DNA from: Zygnema cylindricum
Lineage: Eukaryota; Streptophyta; Zygnematophyceae; Zygnematales; Zygnemataceae
DNA: 13,799 nt
Reading direction: 5' to 3'
NCBI GenBank assembly: GCA_037447655.1
Contig: JBBHKE010000214.1
Coordinates: forward strand, 1-13,799
The position numbers and the translations under genes were made by a program. Positions 1-8,114 of this stretch are shown here, piece by piece. Numbering within the stretch: the stretch's first letter is position 1; the number at the start of each line of letters is the position of its first letter. The notes below the pieces were generated by a model that saw only the letters and a program-made list of their open reading frames with translations, was not told where the DNA came from and did no database searches.

Positions 1-240
1 TGTTGATATTCTTCAGTTATCGAATGAATTTGGGGAGGGTGGGGGGGGGAGGGGGGTGGAGTGGGGGAGGAAAGGGGGGGAAAGGGTTATGGGGAAAAAC
101 TGAGAGAGGGAGATAAAGACGAAATAGAGAAAAACTGCCAGGACGTGAAGGGGTATGGGGAAATATTGAGAGAGGAAAAAATCTCGGGAGAAGAAGATTA
201 AGGGGAACGGGGAAAAAATCAGGAGATGTATTAGAGTGTA
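1..240. repeat. Purine-rich (G/A) low-complexity tract
   Basis: The plus strand is almost all G and A, with G runs up to nine and GAGA segments. Long open frames on the minus strand here are Pro/Phe/Leu-rich composition artefacts. No gene is seen. Confidence 0.7.
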
Positions 241-354
241 AAAATAATATATTATACACGGGTATATTGATATATAAATAACCTTATTTAATTTATTGGT
301 TTGTAACAGAAAAATGAACATAATATGCAGATACAAAAAGGTAAATAAGACGGG

Positions 355-614
355 GTTTTTTCAATTTTCATCGTTCAATTTTATTTTCGTATCTCAATTT
401 TCCTTCCTTTCGCATCCCTCCTTCCCACTCTCCCTGCTCATTCCCCCGCCCCCCCCAATTTTTTCTTGGTGTTTCTATCTCCTCTCCTGGTATGTGTTCT
501 CCCGTTAGGGTATTTTTTTAGCTTTTTTTGTTATTTTTTCTATTATTCCCCCGCCCAACACTTTTGGCAACTTACCCCAGAACTACCCCTCCTTACTCTC
601 CCTCTCCCCCCCTT

Positions 615-615
<1 letters not shown>
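355..615. repeat. Pyrimidine-rich low-complexity tract
   Basis: This is mostly T and C with CCCCCGCCCC-like runs, opposite in strand bias to 1-240 and separated from it by about 110 bp of AT-rich sequence. No coding is supported. Confidence 0.65.
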
Positions 616-648
<33 letters not shown>

Positions 649-669
649 ACCCCCCCCCCCCCCCCAAAA

Positions 670-705
<36 letters not shown>
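616..705. repeat. Compound homopolymer: C33-A-C16 then A5-T-A34
   Basis: The C run covers 616-648, a single A is at 649, C resumes at 650-665, then A 666-670, T 671 and A 672-705. It runs directly into a TA microsatellite. Lengths may be affected by sequencing or assembly. Confidence 0.9.
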
Positions 706-721
<16 letters not shown>

Positions 722-734
722 GATATATAAATAC

Positions 735-807
<73 letters not shown>

Positions 808-858
808 CATACATATATATATGTACATACAAATATATATACATACATATATGTATAC

Positions 859-891
<33 letters not shown>

Positions 892-1131
892 CATATATAT
901 ATAATATACATACATAATATAATACATATACGACATACATATATATATATGGAAGGATATGAAGAGAAGAATACATATATATAATAAGATGCATACAGAT
1001 ATATACATGAGGATAAGAGATAGAGATATAGATAGAGATATAGTTATATATATGTTATACATATACATATATATATAATATATACATATACATATATATA
1101 TAATACATATATATGTGTATATGTATACATA

Positions 1132-1182
<51 letters not shown>

Positions 1183-1197
1183 ATATATATATATATT
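705..1197. repeat. TA / TACA / GATA microsatellite complex
   Basis: Nearly 500 bp of TA dinucleotides is interspersed with TACATA, TATAG and GATAGAGATA units. Frames here read as IYIYIY peptides and are artefacts. Confidence 0.92.
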
Positions 1198-2087
1198 TAT
1201 ATTATCCACATAATAAATATAGACAATAAGGAGATGTGGTTTGGCAAAAAGCTGAATTTCTTTGTCCCTTATCTGCAAAAAACTAAATCAGGCTCATCAC
1301 AATAGAGTAAAAACAAGAAAAGAAAAATGAAGGAAGAAAAATAAATACCAACAAAAACTGGCAAATATCCCTTGGCGAATCATGGTAGAGAGCATCTACT
1401 TTTGTATGGAATGTATGGCTTTAAATTTACACCATGGTATCAATTGGCCTCTGTTCTTGCTCATTAATTTTATAGCCATTGAAACGAAATTCAACAAATG
1501 CAAGAGTTTATTATTGAAAAGTATGTTTGGCAAATTAAAGGGTTTATTATTAACAAGAATAACCAGTGGGAGTCGCATCACTGGGTAAAAGTTAATAAAA
1601 TTACAGCAAAAACATTAAACCTAAACTACCAGAGCAATGGATGAATTTTATACCTTTGCCTGTAGGGGAACCTAAGTAACACTGAAAGAGTTTCTAAATT
1701 AGTCTCTAGTGACATAAAAACATTTTCTGCATGTGCCTTGACAAATAAATCCATATAAGAATTCTAAAAAAAGGAACCTCAGCAGAAGGTTCCGCAAGCT
1801 GAAAACATAGCCAAACTACACTCCGGCAACAAAGTTGTAAGCTAAAAGCTATGGCTGTTGTATCATTTCGCAATGAATCGCTGAAATTTTGCAGAAGAAT
1901 ACCTTCTTCAGCAGCTTCACGAGGCTACTGTACTACGGTTCACAAATTTTTCATTTATGATCAATTATTGTGAGCAGAATCATTGGCCTACAACACTTGG
2001 GAGTGACAGATTATCCATTTACAATCAATTATTGCAAAACATATTCATCAGTCACTAATATCGTAGCGCTAGAAAACCTAGGACAAC
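1198..2087. other. AT-rich intergenic or 3' flank, no gene recognised
   Basis: Short open frames on both strands lack any recognisable motif. The right part is directly downstream of the kinase gene stop on the minus strand and probably contains its 3' UTR. Nothing else is supported. Confidence 0.6.
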
Positions 2088-2429
2088 CTAACAAATACTT
2101 TTCCTACGACTCATCTGCTTTTTCATCATCTCTGCAATTTGTCCACGACATGTCCCTAAACGGGCAGCCATGCGCTCCTTTTCTAGAATGTCATTTTCCA
2201 CCGCCTCCAGTTCTGACAGTAGGTTTAGCTTCTTTTCTTCCTCTGCAGCAATAGCCTGTCCCAAATGCTTCAAATCCTTCCCAAGGCGTGTGATTAATCC
2301 GATTTTCTGAGATCCCTCTGCGATCGATATGTTATGTTCCACTTCTGACAGCCTTTTTTTAGATTTTCCTGCACTATCTTGCATAGTAACCAAGTCCTGT
2401 CGAAGCACGTCTCGTCTGGCAACCAATAT
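2088..2429 (-). CDS. Exon D: C-terminal coiled coil and stop (113 codons)
   Basis: This terminal exon encodes a highly charged helical segment with heptad-like spacing of Leu, Ile and Val: ILVARRDVLRQDL at the start, KKRLSEVEHNISIAE in the middle, then LGKDLKHLGQAIAAEEEKK, LLSELEAVENDILEKERM and a basic tail MKKQMSRRKSIC before TAG (2088-2090). It most likely mediates dimerisation or partner binding. Plant U-box kinases carry a coiled coil before the kinase; here it follows it, and no U-box is found after it. The acceptor TTTTGCAG gives phase 0 with exon C. Possible AATAAA signals on the minus strand lie at 1507-1512 and 1543-1548, which would give a 3' UTR of about 550 bp; this is unproven. 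Confidence 0.75.
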   Translation of the reverse strand: MLVARRDVLRQDLVTMQDSAGKSKKRLSEVEHNISIAEGSQKIGLITRLGKDLKHLGQAIAAEEEKKLNLLSELEAVENDILEKERMAARLGTCRGQIAEMMKKQMSRRKSIC

Positions 2430-5400
2430 CTGCAAAAGTAAATTTATGTCAGAAAAGCTCTAGTTTTAGGTAGCGAAATTTAAGAGAGTAACAAATCCAG
2501 CCAATACATCTCCCAAAACATCAGCAAAAAGACGGGTCAAAGGAAAATTTATCTTTCATAAATCTACACTGTAAATCCATGCCAAGCTATTAAACTTTTT
2601 GTTTCCTGCAATGTGAGAAAAATCGTAACATTACTCCTAAAATAGGTTCTTCAATCAACCTCTAATTGCAAAAATAAAATGTCTCACCTCTAATTCTGTC
2701 ATCAAACTGGCAGATTTCTCCAGCCTTCTTCTCCTTTGTCTTCTCCTTCTTCTTCTTTCATCAAGAACGTTTCCTTCTGCTGCAACTGCTGACAAATCTG
2801 ATTGTTCAGCATCCATTTTGCTGGTAAAAATTTCTAGCCCTTCTAGGGAAGACAACAAAACATCAAGATTAGGCCGATATTCCCACGTGCGTTCCAAACA
2901 TCGGAGAAGAAGCCCCAAAGTCAGTTGTAGCGCGACTTTGGGCATTCCGGAGCTCCTTGAATCAAATTTTAAACAGAAATGTTCAATAATCTCATTAAAA
3001 GCACCAGGATCCTCCTCCCATCGGCTCATTGAAGGAGTGGCCAACGTCTCTCTACTTCCGGTGCTGCTGCTACTTTGTTCAATCAAAATCTCGACAGTGG
3101 TACTATCTTCTGTGAAAGATTCCATTTTCAAGCTAAATTCAGTAGTTACTTGCTTTTCATGTTGACTTAACAAGTTGTGAACATCTCGGATATGCTCTAA
3201 CCCTGTCAGCAGTTGTAGAATCATGAGTCCAAGTGCATAGGTGTCCGAGTGGGGACCCACAAGTCCAGTTTGTAAGGTGTGGGGATCCATAAAGCCAGCT
3301 GTTCCGTGCAAGCCAGACATAGTCACCTGGTTACCTTCACACAGTTTGGCCAAACCCATATCACATATTTTGCTTCTTTTACCGTGATCGAGAAGCACAT
3401 TTACCGGTTTCAAGTCTCGATGTACCACTCCTTGACCGTGCATGTATGCCACGGCAGACGCCATTTCTCGAGAGATTCTCACTTTGTCCTCCCAAGTTAA
3501 TGCACCTCCATTCTTTCCAAGGTAGTCTTGGAGACTACCTCCTGACATGTAGTCACTAACAAGACAGGGTCCACTTGGTTCATAACCAATCAAAGACAGG
3601 ATATGCGGGTGTCGAAGCTTATGGAGAAGTTGAATTTCTTGTTCAAACCTGTTATTTGCTTTTCCAGGAAGAAGTCTTTTCACGGCTATTGCCATTCCCT
3701 TATGACGCCCCTTAAACACTTCACCGAAGCCTCCCTTTCCAATCCTGTTGGAAGAAGAGAAGTTGGCAGTTGCGATTGCAATTTCTTCTGCAGTGATGAG
3801 CCTAATATCTTCAGAGAAGGCGTTCACAACCTGCATCAGAAAAAAAATACGGTTTAGTTTTTGAAGCTCTGACGTCGTCTGAACGCACGTGGATGATGGC
3901 ATTACATTTAAAAATGACTTTAATCATTAAAAAAAGAAAATTGAAGTAAGAAGTGATGGCTTATCTAGATTAGTAGATCAGTACATAGGGAGGTATAAAG
4001 AAGGTAGGCAGGCAGATAGGCAGGTAGAAAGATAATAGATAGGTAGACAGATAAGAATGACAAGTTGGATAAATTGGATAGATTGGATAGATGAGATAGG
4101 TTAGATAGTTTCGATAGATTAGATAGGCTAGATAGATGAGCGTTCCACAGGTCAATTTTCACGAATATAGCACAACTACAAACCCACTAGATGAGAGGAT
4201 ATGGAAGGGCAAAAAAAAGGATGCCTCACCTGCTTGGCCACCACTGACATTTTACTTATCCGGTCCATATCTTTTGCCACTTTTTCCATGGATGTGAATT
4301 CACTTTGCAAACATGCAGCTGTGAGTCGAGTGAGTTCGTCAATGGTATCTTTTGGCCATCCATCGACACGAGGATCGAGCTCGGCTTTCAAACCAGCTTG
4401 TGACGTGACATTTTCATCCAACAATGGTCCCATCAGCATTTCTCTTAGCATCACGCCAAATAGGTAACATGTATGCCCCGATCCTGAGCGAGAAGGACGG
4501 TAAACAATCTTGTTGTTGTCGGTGTTGTCAAAAAATATTAATTCAGAGTCTATAGTCACATCAATACCTCGTCTTTCAAAGTATAGTACAGCAAGCGCTA
4601 CTTGGTTTACTATCCGACAACAATCCTGCCAACCCAAGCCACCTTGTTTTATTCTGTCCTTGAAGCTCCCTCCCACTCCGCCCTCCACCACAATGCTTCT
4701 ATTCTCCCGACACCAACCTAAAATTTTTGCCACGTGGGGATGGTTGAGATTTCGCATGTGCCACTCCATAGCTGCCACATTGTCCGGGGATTCCAGAAAA
4801 AGGATCACTATGGGTGCTCCCTCCACCGTCCCCTTGTATGCAGGCCACTTGTCAGAATAGGGACCATCCAGGGCTTCTCCCATTTGCTTCTGAGCGAGAG
4901 TTAGGAGTCTTCTGAGCCTCGTATTCACCTGCACAGTGGTGGGTCCCACAAAAAAAAAAAAAGGCAAAAAAGGAGGGAGAGTGGCTATTGAGAATGTCAC
5001 GCCTTTTTACAAAGTTATGTTCTCCTACATTCTGATTTCATTCGTCACATCTTGTAAAAACATATGTTATAGGTATGTAATTTTACTCAGGATTCATTGA
5101 ATTTAAACTCGATGTCATCAACTGACAAAAAAAAGAACCTTAGTCAAAGTAGAAAACTCAGAAACAAACCAAAAAAAAGAAAATTAGGACATAAAGGAAT
5201 TATATCCGCCGGACAACATGAAGATAAAAATCTACAGATGCTTCCCAATTCTCGACATCAAGAAAATGTGGGTAGCATTTATCTTTTCTCTGCTGTTTTT
5301 TCCTTTATTCCCTTTAACTATTAAAATATCATCTCGCAAACAACATTGCAGGTTCCACAGTTAATTTTTCTCACAAGTAGCACAGCCACAAACCCACTAG

Positions 5401-6157
5401 ATGAGAGATGAAGGGGGGAAGGGAAGAGAGTCAAATGACTCACCTGCTCAGCCGCCGATGCCATTTTACTGATTCGGTCCATGTCATCTACCACTCTCTC
5501 CATGGATGTGACGTCACCTTCCAGACACGCAGCAGTGAGGCGAGTGAGTTCTTCAATTGCATCATTTGGACATTCTTTCACACGTGGGTCGAGCTTGGCT
5601 TTTAGATCAGCTTGTGACGTGACACTTTTAACCAACAGTGGTCCCATCAACATTTCCCTCAACATCTCGCCGAAGCGGACACAGCTATTCTTAGAATGGG
5701 ACGGAAGGTAAACAAGCTTACTATTCCCTTTGTCATCAAAAAATATTATTTCCGAACTTACAATCGCACCGATACCCCGTCTTTCAAGATAAAAAACAGC
5801 GAGCGCTACTTTGTTCGCTATCCGACAACAATCCCACCAACCCAAACCTTCTTCAATCATATCCTTCAAGCTCCCTCCCTCTCCTCCCTCCACCACAATA
5901 CTCCGACTGTCACGACACCATCCTACGACCTTTGCCACGTGGCGATGGCTGAGAGAGACACCTTGCATCTGTGATGCCATGCCTGCCACATTGCGGTACG
6001 GTCTAAGAACAAGAACCACCACTGGTTCTCCCTCTAAAGTTCCCCTATAGGCAGATTTAAAGCACCACTCGGACAAATTAATTTCACTATTGCCCTCTCG
6101 AGCTTCCTCCACTTGTTTCTGGGAGAGGGTGTGCACGTCTCTAAGGCTACTTTCCAT
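2088..6157 (-). CDS. Tandem pseudokinase-pseudokinase-kinase-coiled-coil protein (spliced, 5' end uncertain)
   Basis: Four exons (5444-6157, 4230-4928, 2688-3830, 2088-2429) join in one frame to 965 codons plus a TAG stop. Introns are 515, 399 and 258 bp. Donors read CAG|GTGAGT, CAG|GTGAGG and GAG|GTGAGA; the acceptors all end in GCAG; all junctions are phase 0. The order is two related kinase-like domains lacking catalytic residues, one nearly complete Ser/Thr kinase of the plant RLK/Pelle type, an Arg-rich linker and a coiled coil. No signal peptide, membrane span or U-box is seen in these exons, so an intracellular protein is likely unless upstream exons add one. The kinase should phosphorylate Ser/Thr, and the pseudokinases may regulate it or act as a binding platform (inference). 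The start is unclear. ATGs occur at 6157 (first base of exon A) and 6184, but copy A keeps the same acceptor flank as copy B, so an upstream exon is quite possible. Confidence 0.8.
2430..2687 (-). other. Intron 3 (258 bp)
   Basis: The donor GAG|GTGAGA is at 2688/2687 and the acceptor TTTTGCAG|ATA at 2430/2429. The sequence is AT-rich, and joining the exons keeps the frame (...TELE then ILVARRD...). Confidence 0.8.
2688..3830 (-). CDS. Exon C: Ser/Thr protein kinase domain, RLK/Pelle type (381 codons)
   Basis: The start has the juxtamembrane-like signature ITAEEIAIATANFSSSNRIG (residues 12-31). It continues with the glycine loop GKGGFG (31-36), strand-3 Lys51 in IAVKRL, helix-C Glu near 63-65, and RHPHILSLIGY (73-83). 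The catalytic loop HRDLKPVN is intact (137-144), so this domain is expected to be active. DFG is DMG (157-159), close to the DVG of plant U-box kinases. The P+1/APE segment is GTAGFMDPH (176-184), with His in place of the usual final Glu. SDTYALGLMILQLLTG is helix F. A Ser/Glu-rich insertion of about 45 residues (roughly 235-280) precedes CLERTWEYRPNL, which keeps the conserved Arg. The exon ends with ERRRRRRQRRRR (about 358-369), basic and possibly a nuclear or RNA-binding patch. Borders are TGATGCAG|GTT and GAG|GTGAGA, phase 0. Confidence 0.9.
3831..4229 (-). other. Intron 2 (399 bp) with GATA-type repeats
   Basis: The donor is GTGAGG and the acceptor TTCTGATGCAG|GTT. The part next to exon B (4141-4200) is the copy of intron-1 sequence at 5351-5410. 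The centre is a GATA/CAGG-type simple repeat. No coding is seen. Confidence 0.8.
3990..4137. repeat. Imperfect GATA/GGCA tetranucleotide repeat inside intron 2
   Basis: The plus strand shows degenerate repeats of GGCA/GGTA (about 4003-4030) followed by GATA, TTGGATA and TAGATA units up to about 4137. Both minus-strand frames here read as SNLSNLS-like or IYPIYP-like peptides, which are repeat artefacts and not protein. Confidence 0.75.
4141..4950 (-). repeat. Tandem duplication unit, copy 2 (exon B plus intron flanks)
   Basis: Pairs with 5351-6180. Besides the exon, the left flank shares the block aacccactagatgagag (starts 4181 and 5391) and the gttccacag block. The right flank shares CCACTGTGCAG with a GTGGGA/GTAGGG lead. 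The offset between copies is about 1210-1229 bp, growing across the exon because copy A is 15 bp longer. Confidence 0.8.
4230..4928 (-). CDS. Exon B: pseudokinase domain, copy 2 (233 codons)
   Basis: This is a paralogue of exon A, five codons shorter, with no frameshift or internal stop. Shared blocks include LAQKQ/LSQKQ, the hinge RSIVVEGG, DCCRI followed by VALAV, RRGI, MLREMLMGPLL, LDPRV, ELTRLTAACL and DMDRISKM. The kinase decay is the same: strand-3 Lys is Leu43 in PIVILFL, the catalytic-loop HRD is lost (DVTIDSELIFFDN), DFG is replaced around VYRPS, and the activation segment is shortened to about ten residues. The losses therefore predate the duplication. The LDPRVDGWP block followed by ELTRL resembles the C-lobe of plant U-box kinases. 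Borders are CACTGTGCAG|GTG at 4928/4929 and CAG|GTGAGG at 4230/4229, both phase 0. It probably serves for protein binding or regulation of the downstream kinase (inference). Confidence 0.82.
4929..5443 (-). other. Intron 1 (515 bp)
   Basis: The donor GTGAGT lies at 5443-5438 and the acceptor GCAG ends at 4929. A T-rich tract (4950-4963, read on the minus strand) sits just before the acceptor. The segment 5351-5410 next to the donor of exon A matches 4141-4200 next to the donor of exon B, so this intron contains the duplication boundary. No coding exon is seen inside. Confidence 0.8.
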
Positions 6158-6180
6158 CTGCACAGTGGTGTGCCCTACAA
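5351..6180 (-). repeat. Tandem duplication unit, copy 1 (exon A plus intron flanks)
   Basis: Partner of 4141-4950. Similarity extends into non-coding sequence on both sides of the exon, which shows a segmental duplication rather than retroposition or convergence. Beyond about 5350 and 6180 the similarity fades by eye. Confidence 0.78.
5444..6157 (-). CDS. Exon A: pseudokinase domain, copy 1 (238 codons)
   Basis: After a short helical lead (residues 1-22) the exon follows the kinase fold. YRGTLEGEPVVV (37-48) matches strands 2-3, GWCRDSRSIVVEGG (79-92) the hinge, GGSLKD (94-99) helix D, WWDCCRIANKVALAVFYL (107-124) helix E, and ELTRLTAACLEGD near the end the C-lobe helices of U-box and RLK kinases. 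The strand-3 Lys is Leu49. The catalytic-loop HRD is absent: the sequence there runs GAIVSSEIIFFDD. DFG is replaced around VYLPS, and the activation segment up to helix F is almost entirely missing. There is no glycine loop. Catalysis is therefore not expected. The acceptor is GTGCAG|ATG at 6157/6158 and the donor CAG|GTGAGT at 5444/5443. It is very similar to exon B. It could hold the true start codon, but the conserved acceptor suggests an internal exon. Confidence 0.8.
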
Positions 6181-6260
6181 GCATCTTGTCATCTGGTGCA
6201 GGGATGAGAGGGGATGGGAGGGGAGGAGGAGAGGGAGAGGGGAGGAGAGGGGATAGAGTC
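6158..6260 (-). promoter_or_regulatory. CT-rich tract before exon A (intron 3' end or 5' UTR)
   Basis: On the minus strand 6204-6260 is almost pure C/T, followed by CACCACTGTGCAG at the exon border. If an upstream exon exists, this is its intron's polypyrimidine tract and acceptor. If translation starts at 6184 or 6157, it is a CT-rich leader, which is common in plant 5' UTRs. The sequence alone does not decide. Confidence 0.5.
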
Positions 6261-6382
6261 TGTCGTTTGCGTTGTGTCGTTATCGGGGGAGGTGAGAGAG
6301 AATGTTTGTCCTTTGCGTGGTGTCGGTAGCAGGAGGGAAGAGGGAATGTTTGTCGGTTTCCTCGTGTCGTTTGGAGTCAGCG
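6261..6382. repeat. Minisatellite of about 45 bp, about 2.7 copies
   Basis: Units begin tgtcgtttgcgttgtgtcg (6261), tgtcctttgcgtggtgtcg (6307) and tgtcggtttcctcgtgtcg (6351). The first two share a purine-rich second half ending in gaatgtt. The copies are diverged. Confidence 0.7.
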
Positions 6383-7027
6383 AATCGTGCCTGCCGTACA
6401 ATGTGTTTTGTACTATTGTAATTTTTAAGCCAATGAGAAGAAAGGTAGAATGTCAGAAGGTTGACCGAAATTTGTACGTTCTGGTACAGCTGTACAAGTA
6501 GCACAAGCGACAATTCTGTACCATCGTAAAGTGCCTTCGATCCCGACTTTTCTGGTCAAAGTAAGGCCGTACAGAATGATGACCTGTTTGTAAGACCCAT
6601 GCCAGGAAGGCTGACACGCGTCACGTTTTTGGCGTTTTAGAGCTCGCAGCAACAAAAATAAAATAAATCCAACAGGCACGAAAAATAGTCGCACGTACTT
6701 TCTTTGCTTTATCGATTTACCAGTCTTAAAATATTTTTAGGGTTTCATTTTTAAATGTGGACGAATCATTTTACTATTCAACGAAGCATCAGAAGAAGTC
6801 CACAAAATACAGGTGTCACAAAATAACAGGCCCACCTGATTCGACGTGGCTATAGCAATCATTGCTTTTGCGAGTCGGTTCCTGCGGGTCCATCGCAAGT
6901 TTGTAAAACGACCACATAAAAAAAATTGTAAGTTAGATTCTCTGTACCTCATTTTGGATTGACGTCAGCATCTTTCTGATGTCATGTGACATCATCAAAA
7001 GCATCGAGCCCAATAGTTTTGGATGTA
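6383..7027. other. Upstream region of the kinase gene, no confirmed exon
   Basis: No exon can be assigned with confidence. On the minus strand 6694-6600 reads a hydrophobic stretch (FVPVGFILFLLL) followed by RALKRQKR, which would suit a membrane anchor, and CGAATCAG|GTGGGC near 6837 could be a donor. Neither has a convincing partner. A cluster of TGAC palindromes lies at 6960-6994. Confidence 0.4.
6960..6994. promoter_or_regulatory. TGACGTCA palindrome plus TGATGTCA/TGACATCA inverted pair
   Basis: TGACGTCA at 6960-6967 is a perfect bZIP-type (CRE/as-1-like) palindrome. TGATGTCA at 6977-6984 and TGACATCA at 6987-6994 form an 8-bp inverted repeat with a 2-bp spacer. Binding is inferred from motif form only. 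Confidence 0.35.
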
Positions 7028-7500
7028 CACCGCGAATCGTAATTAGAGTAAAGAAATAATTAGAGTTATTAACTCTATTTTGGGAAATCGACCCTTTTCA
7101 AAAAAAAAAAAATTACTCTAATTTATCAATAACTCTAATTTGGGCGTAAATTTGGGTGCTGAATATATCTACTGTAAATGAGGTAAAAGTACAGAATCTA
7201 ACAAAACGTACAGTTTCACTTCATTATGACGTTTGCACTACGCGGTTTGTTAAAACGCAGTTACATGATAACGGCATGTATTATATCATTATTTGTACTT
7301 TCACTTAATAAAGTACAATTTTGCACAGTCAGACACCGACCGTACGCCACACTATTTAAAACGGCACTGTAACGCTCATTCAAAAAGTACCTTAAATAAT
7401 GTAAAGAATAATTTAGAATAATGTACTCTGTTTATGGTGACAGAGTCAAAATTTGGGGTGACACAATTAGCGTGCATAGCTCTAATTACGATTCGCGGTG
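7028..7500 (-). mobile_element. MITE, 473 bp, TA-flanked, long-form copy 1 (inverted relative to copy 2)
   Basis: It begins CACCGCGAATCGTAATTAG and ends with the reverse complement of the same sequence, with TA on each side (7026-7027 and 7501-7502). Its reverse complement aligns along its length to 12005-12478, including the central part around GTACTTTATTAAG and GTAACTGCGTTTTAACAAAC. Multiple CTCTAATT subterminal motifs lie near the ends. There is no transposase frame. Terminal structure and the TA duplication suggest mobilisation by a Tc1/mariner-type transposase. This is an inference; the ends are not the classic plant Stowaway CTCCCTCC type. Confidence 0.85.
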
Positions 7501-7502
7501 TA

Positions 7503-8114
7503 GCGTTCGGGACGTGACAAAAGTGCTTATAAAACCTTTTCTTAAAAAACTCTATTGAAACGCAGGTGATGTACGGATAAATATGATGAATTATTGTGTG
7601 GACAGCATAAACTGCTACGGAGGCACCCCAAAAAAAAGTACATACGAAAAGGTACACTTTCAAAGGACACCTAATGGGTTTCGAAGATTGTCTAACATAG
7701 TTGTCCTATTCGTACGGATTTGGACATTTTTCCGAAAACTACGTAGTATTCGTTGCTTTCATACCGTTCGTTAGTTTTCGATGTACGATGTACGAAAACG
7801 TAAAAAAACCGTCCCCTTAACCCTAAAAAATCCTTAAAAAATCCTAGAACGTACGATAATGTACGCAATTGTACGAAAGGTGTACCCCAAAAAACCTAGG
7901 AGTACGGATAATGTAAAGCAGTTGTACTGTAATTTACCGGAATGTAAGAAATGCACGGGAAGTACCCTAAACACCCTAAAATCCCCCCATCAATAACCCT
8001 AAAAGTACTGATATTTTGTACGGTACCTTAATTAACGGCAAGGAAAAATTAAAATCATGTATCCTATTTGAGGAAAAAAATCAAAATTTTAAGAACCCAA
8101 ATTAGTGACTTTGA
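7503..8114. other. GTAC-rich, CCCTAAA-containing spacer with no gene
   Basis: It contains many GTACG motifs, a diverged repeat pair beginning GTACGATAATGTACG (7851) and GTACGGATAATGTAAAG (7902), and scattered CCCTAAA/CCCTAAAA motifs (7820-7830, 7963-8003). Open frames are short and unrecognised. It may be the interior of a larger element whose right end is at 8115-8135. Confidence 0.5.

Noticed and set aside
466-1068. Open frames of 60-170 codons on both strands over the C, A and TA runs
   Set aside because: They translate to Pro/Lys or IYIYIY repeats that follow directly from simple sequence; no real protein features.
2818-3857. Plus-strand open frames opposite the kinase exon
   Set aside because: They lie antisense to a well supported kinase exon with canonical motifs and have no recognisable features of their own.
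3990-4137. CRISPR-like array
   Set aside because: The repeats are 4-8 bp simple sequence inside an intron of a nuclear gene, with no spacers of uniform length.
5408-6050. Plus-strand open frames opposite exon A, and similar ones opposite exon B
   Set aside because: They are antisense shadows of the duplicated pseudokinase exons; their mutual similarity is explained by that duplication.
6737-6952. Minus-strand AKAMIAIATSNQ segment followed by CAG|GTGGGC, resembling the AEEIAIAT lead of the kinase exon
   Set aside because: The match is a few residues long, the acceptor is weak and no flanking exon supports it; likely chance.
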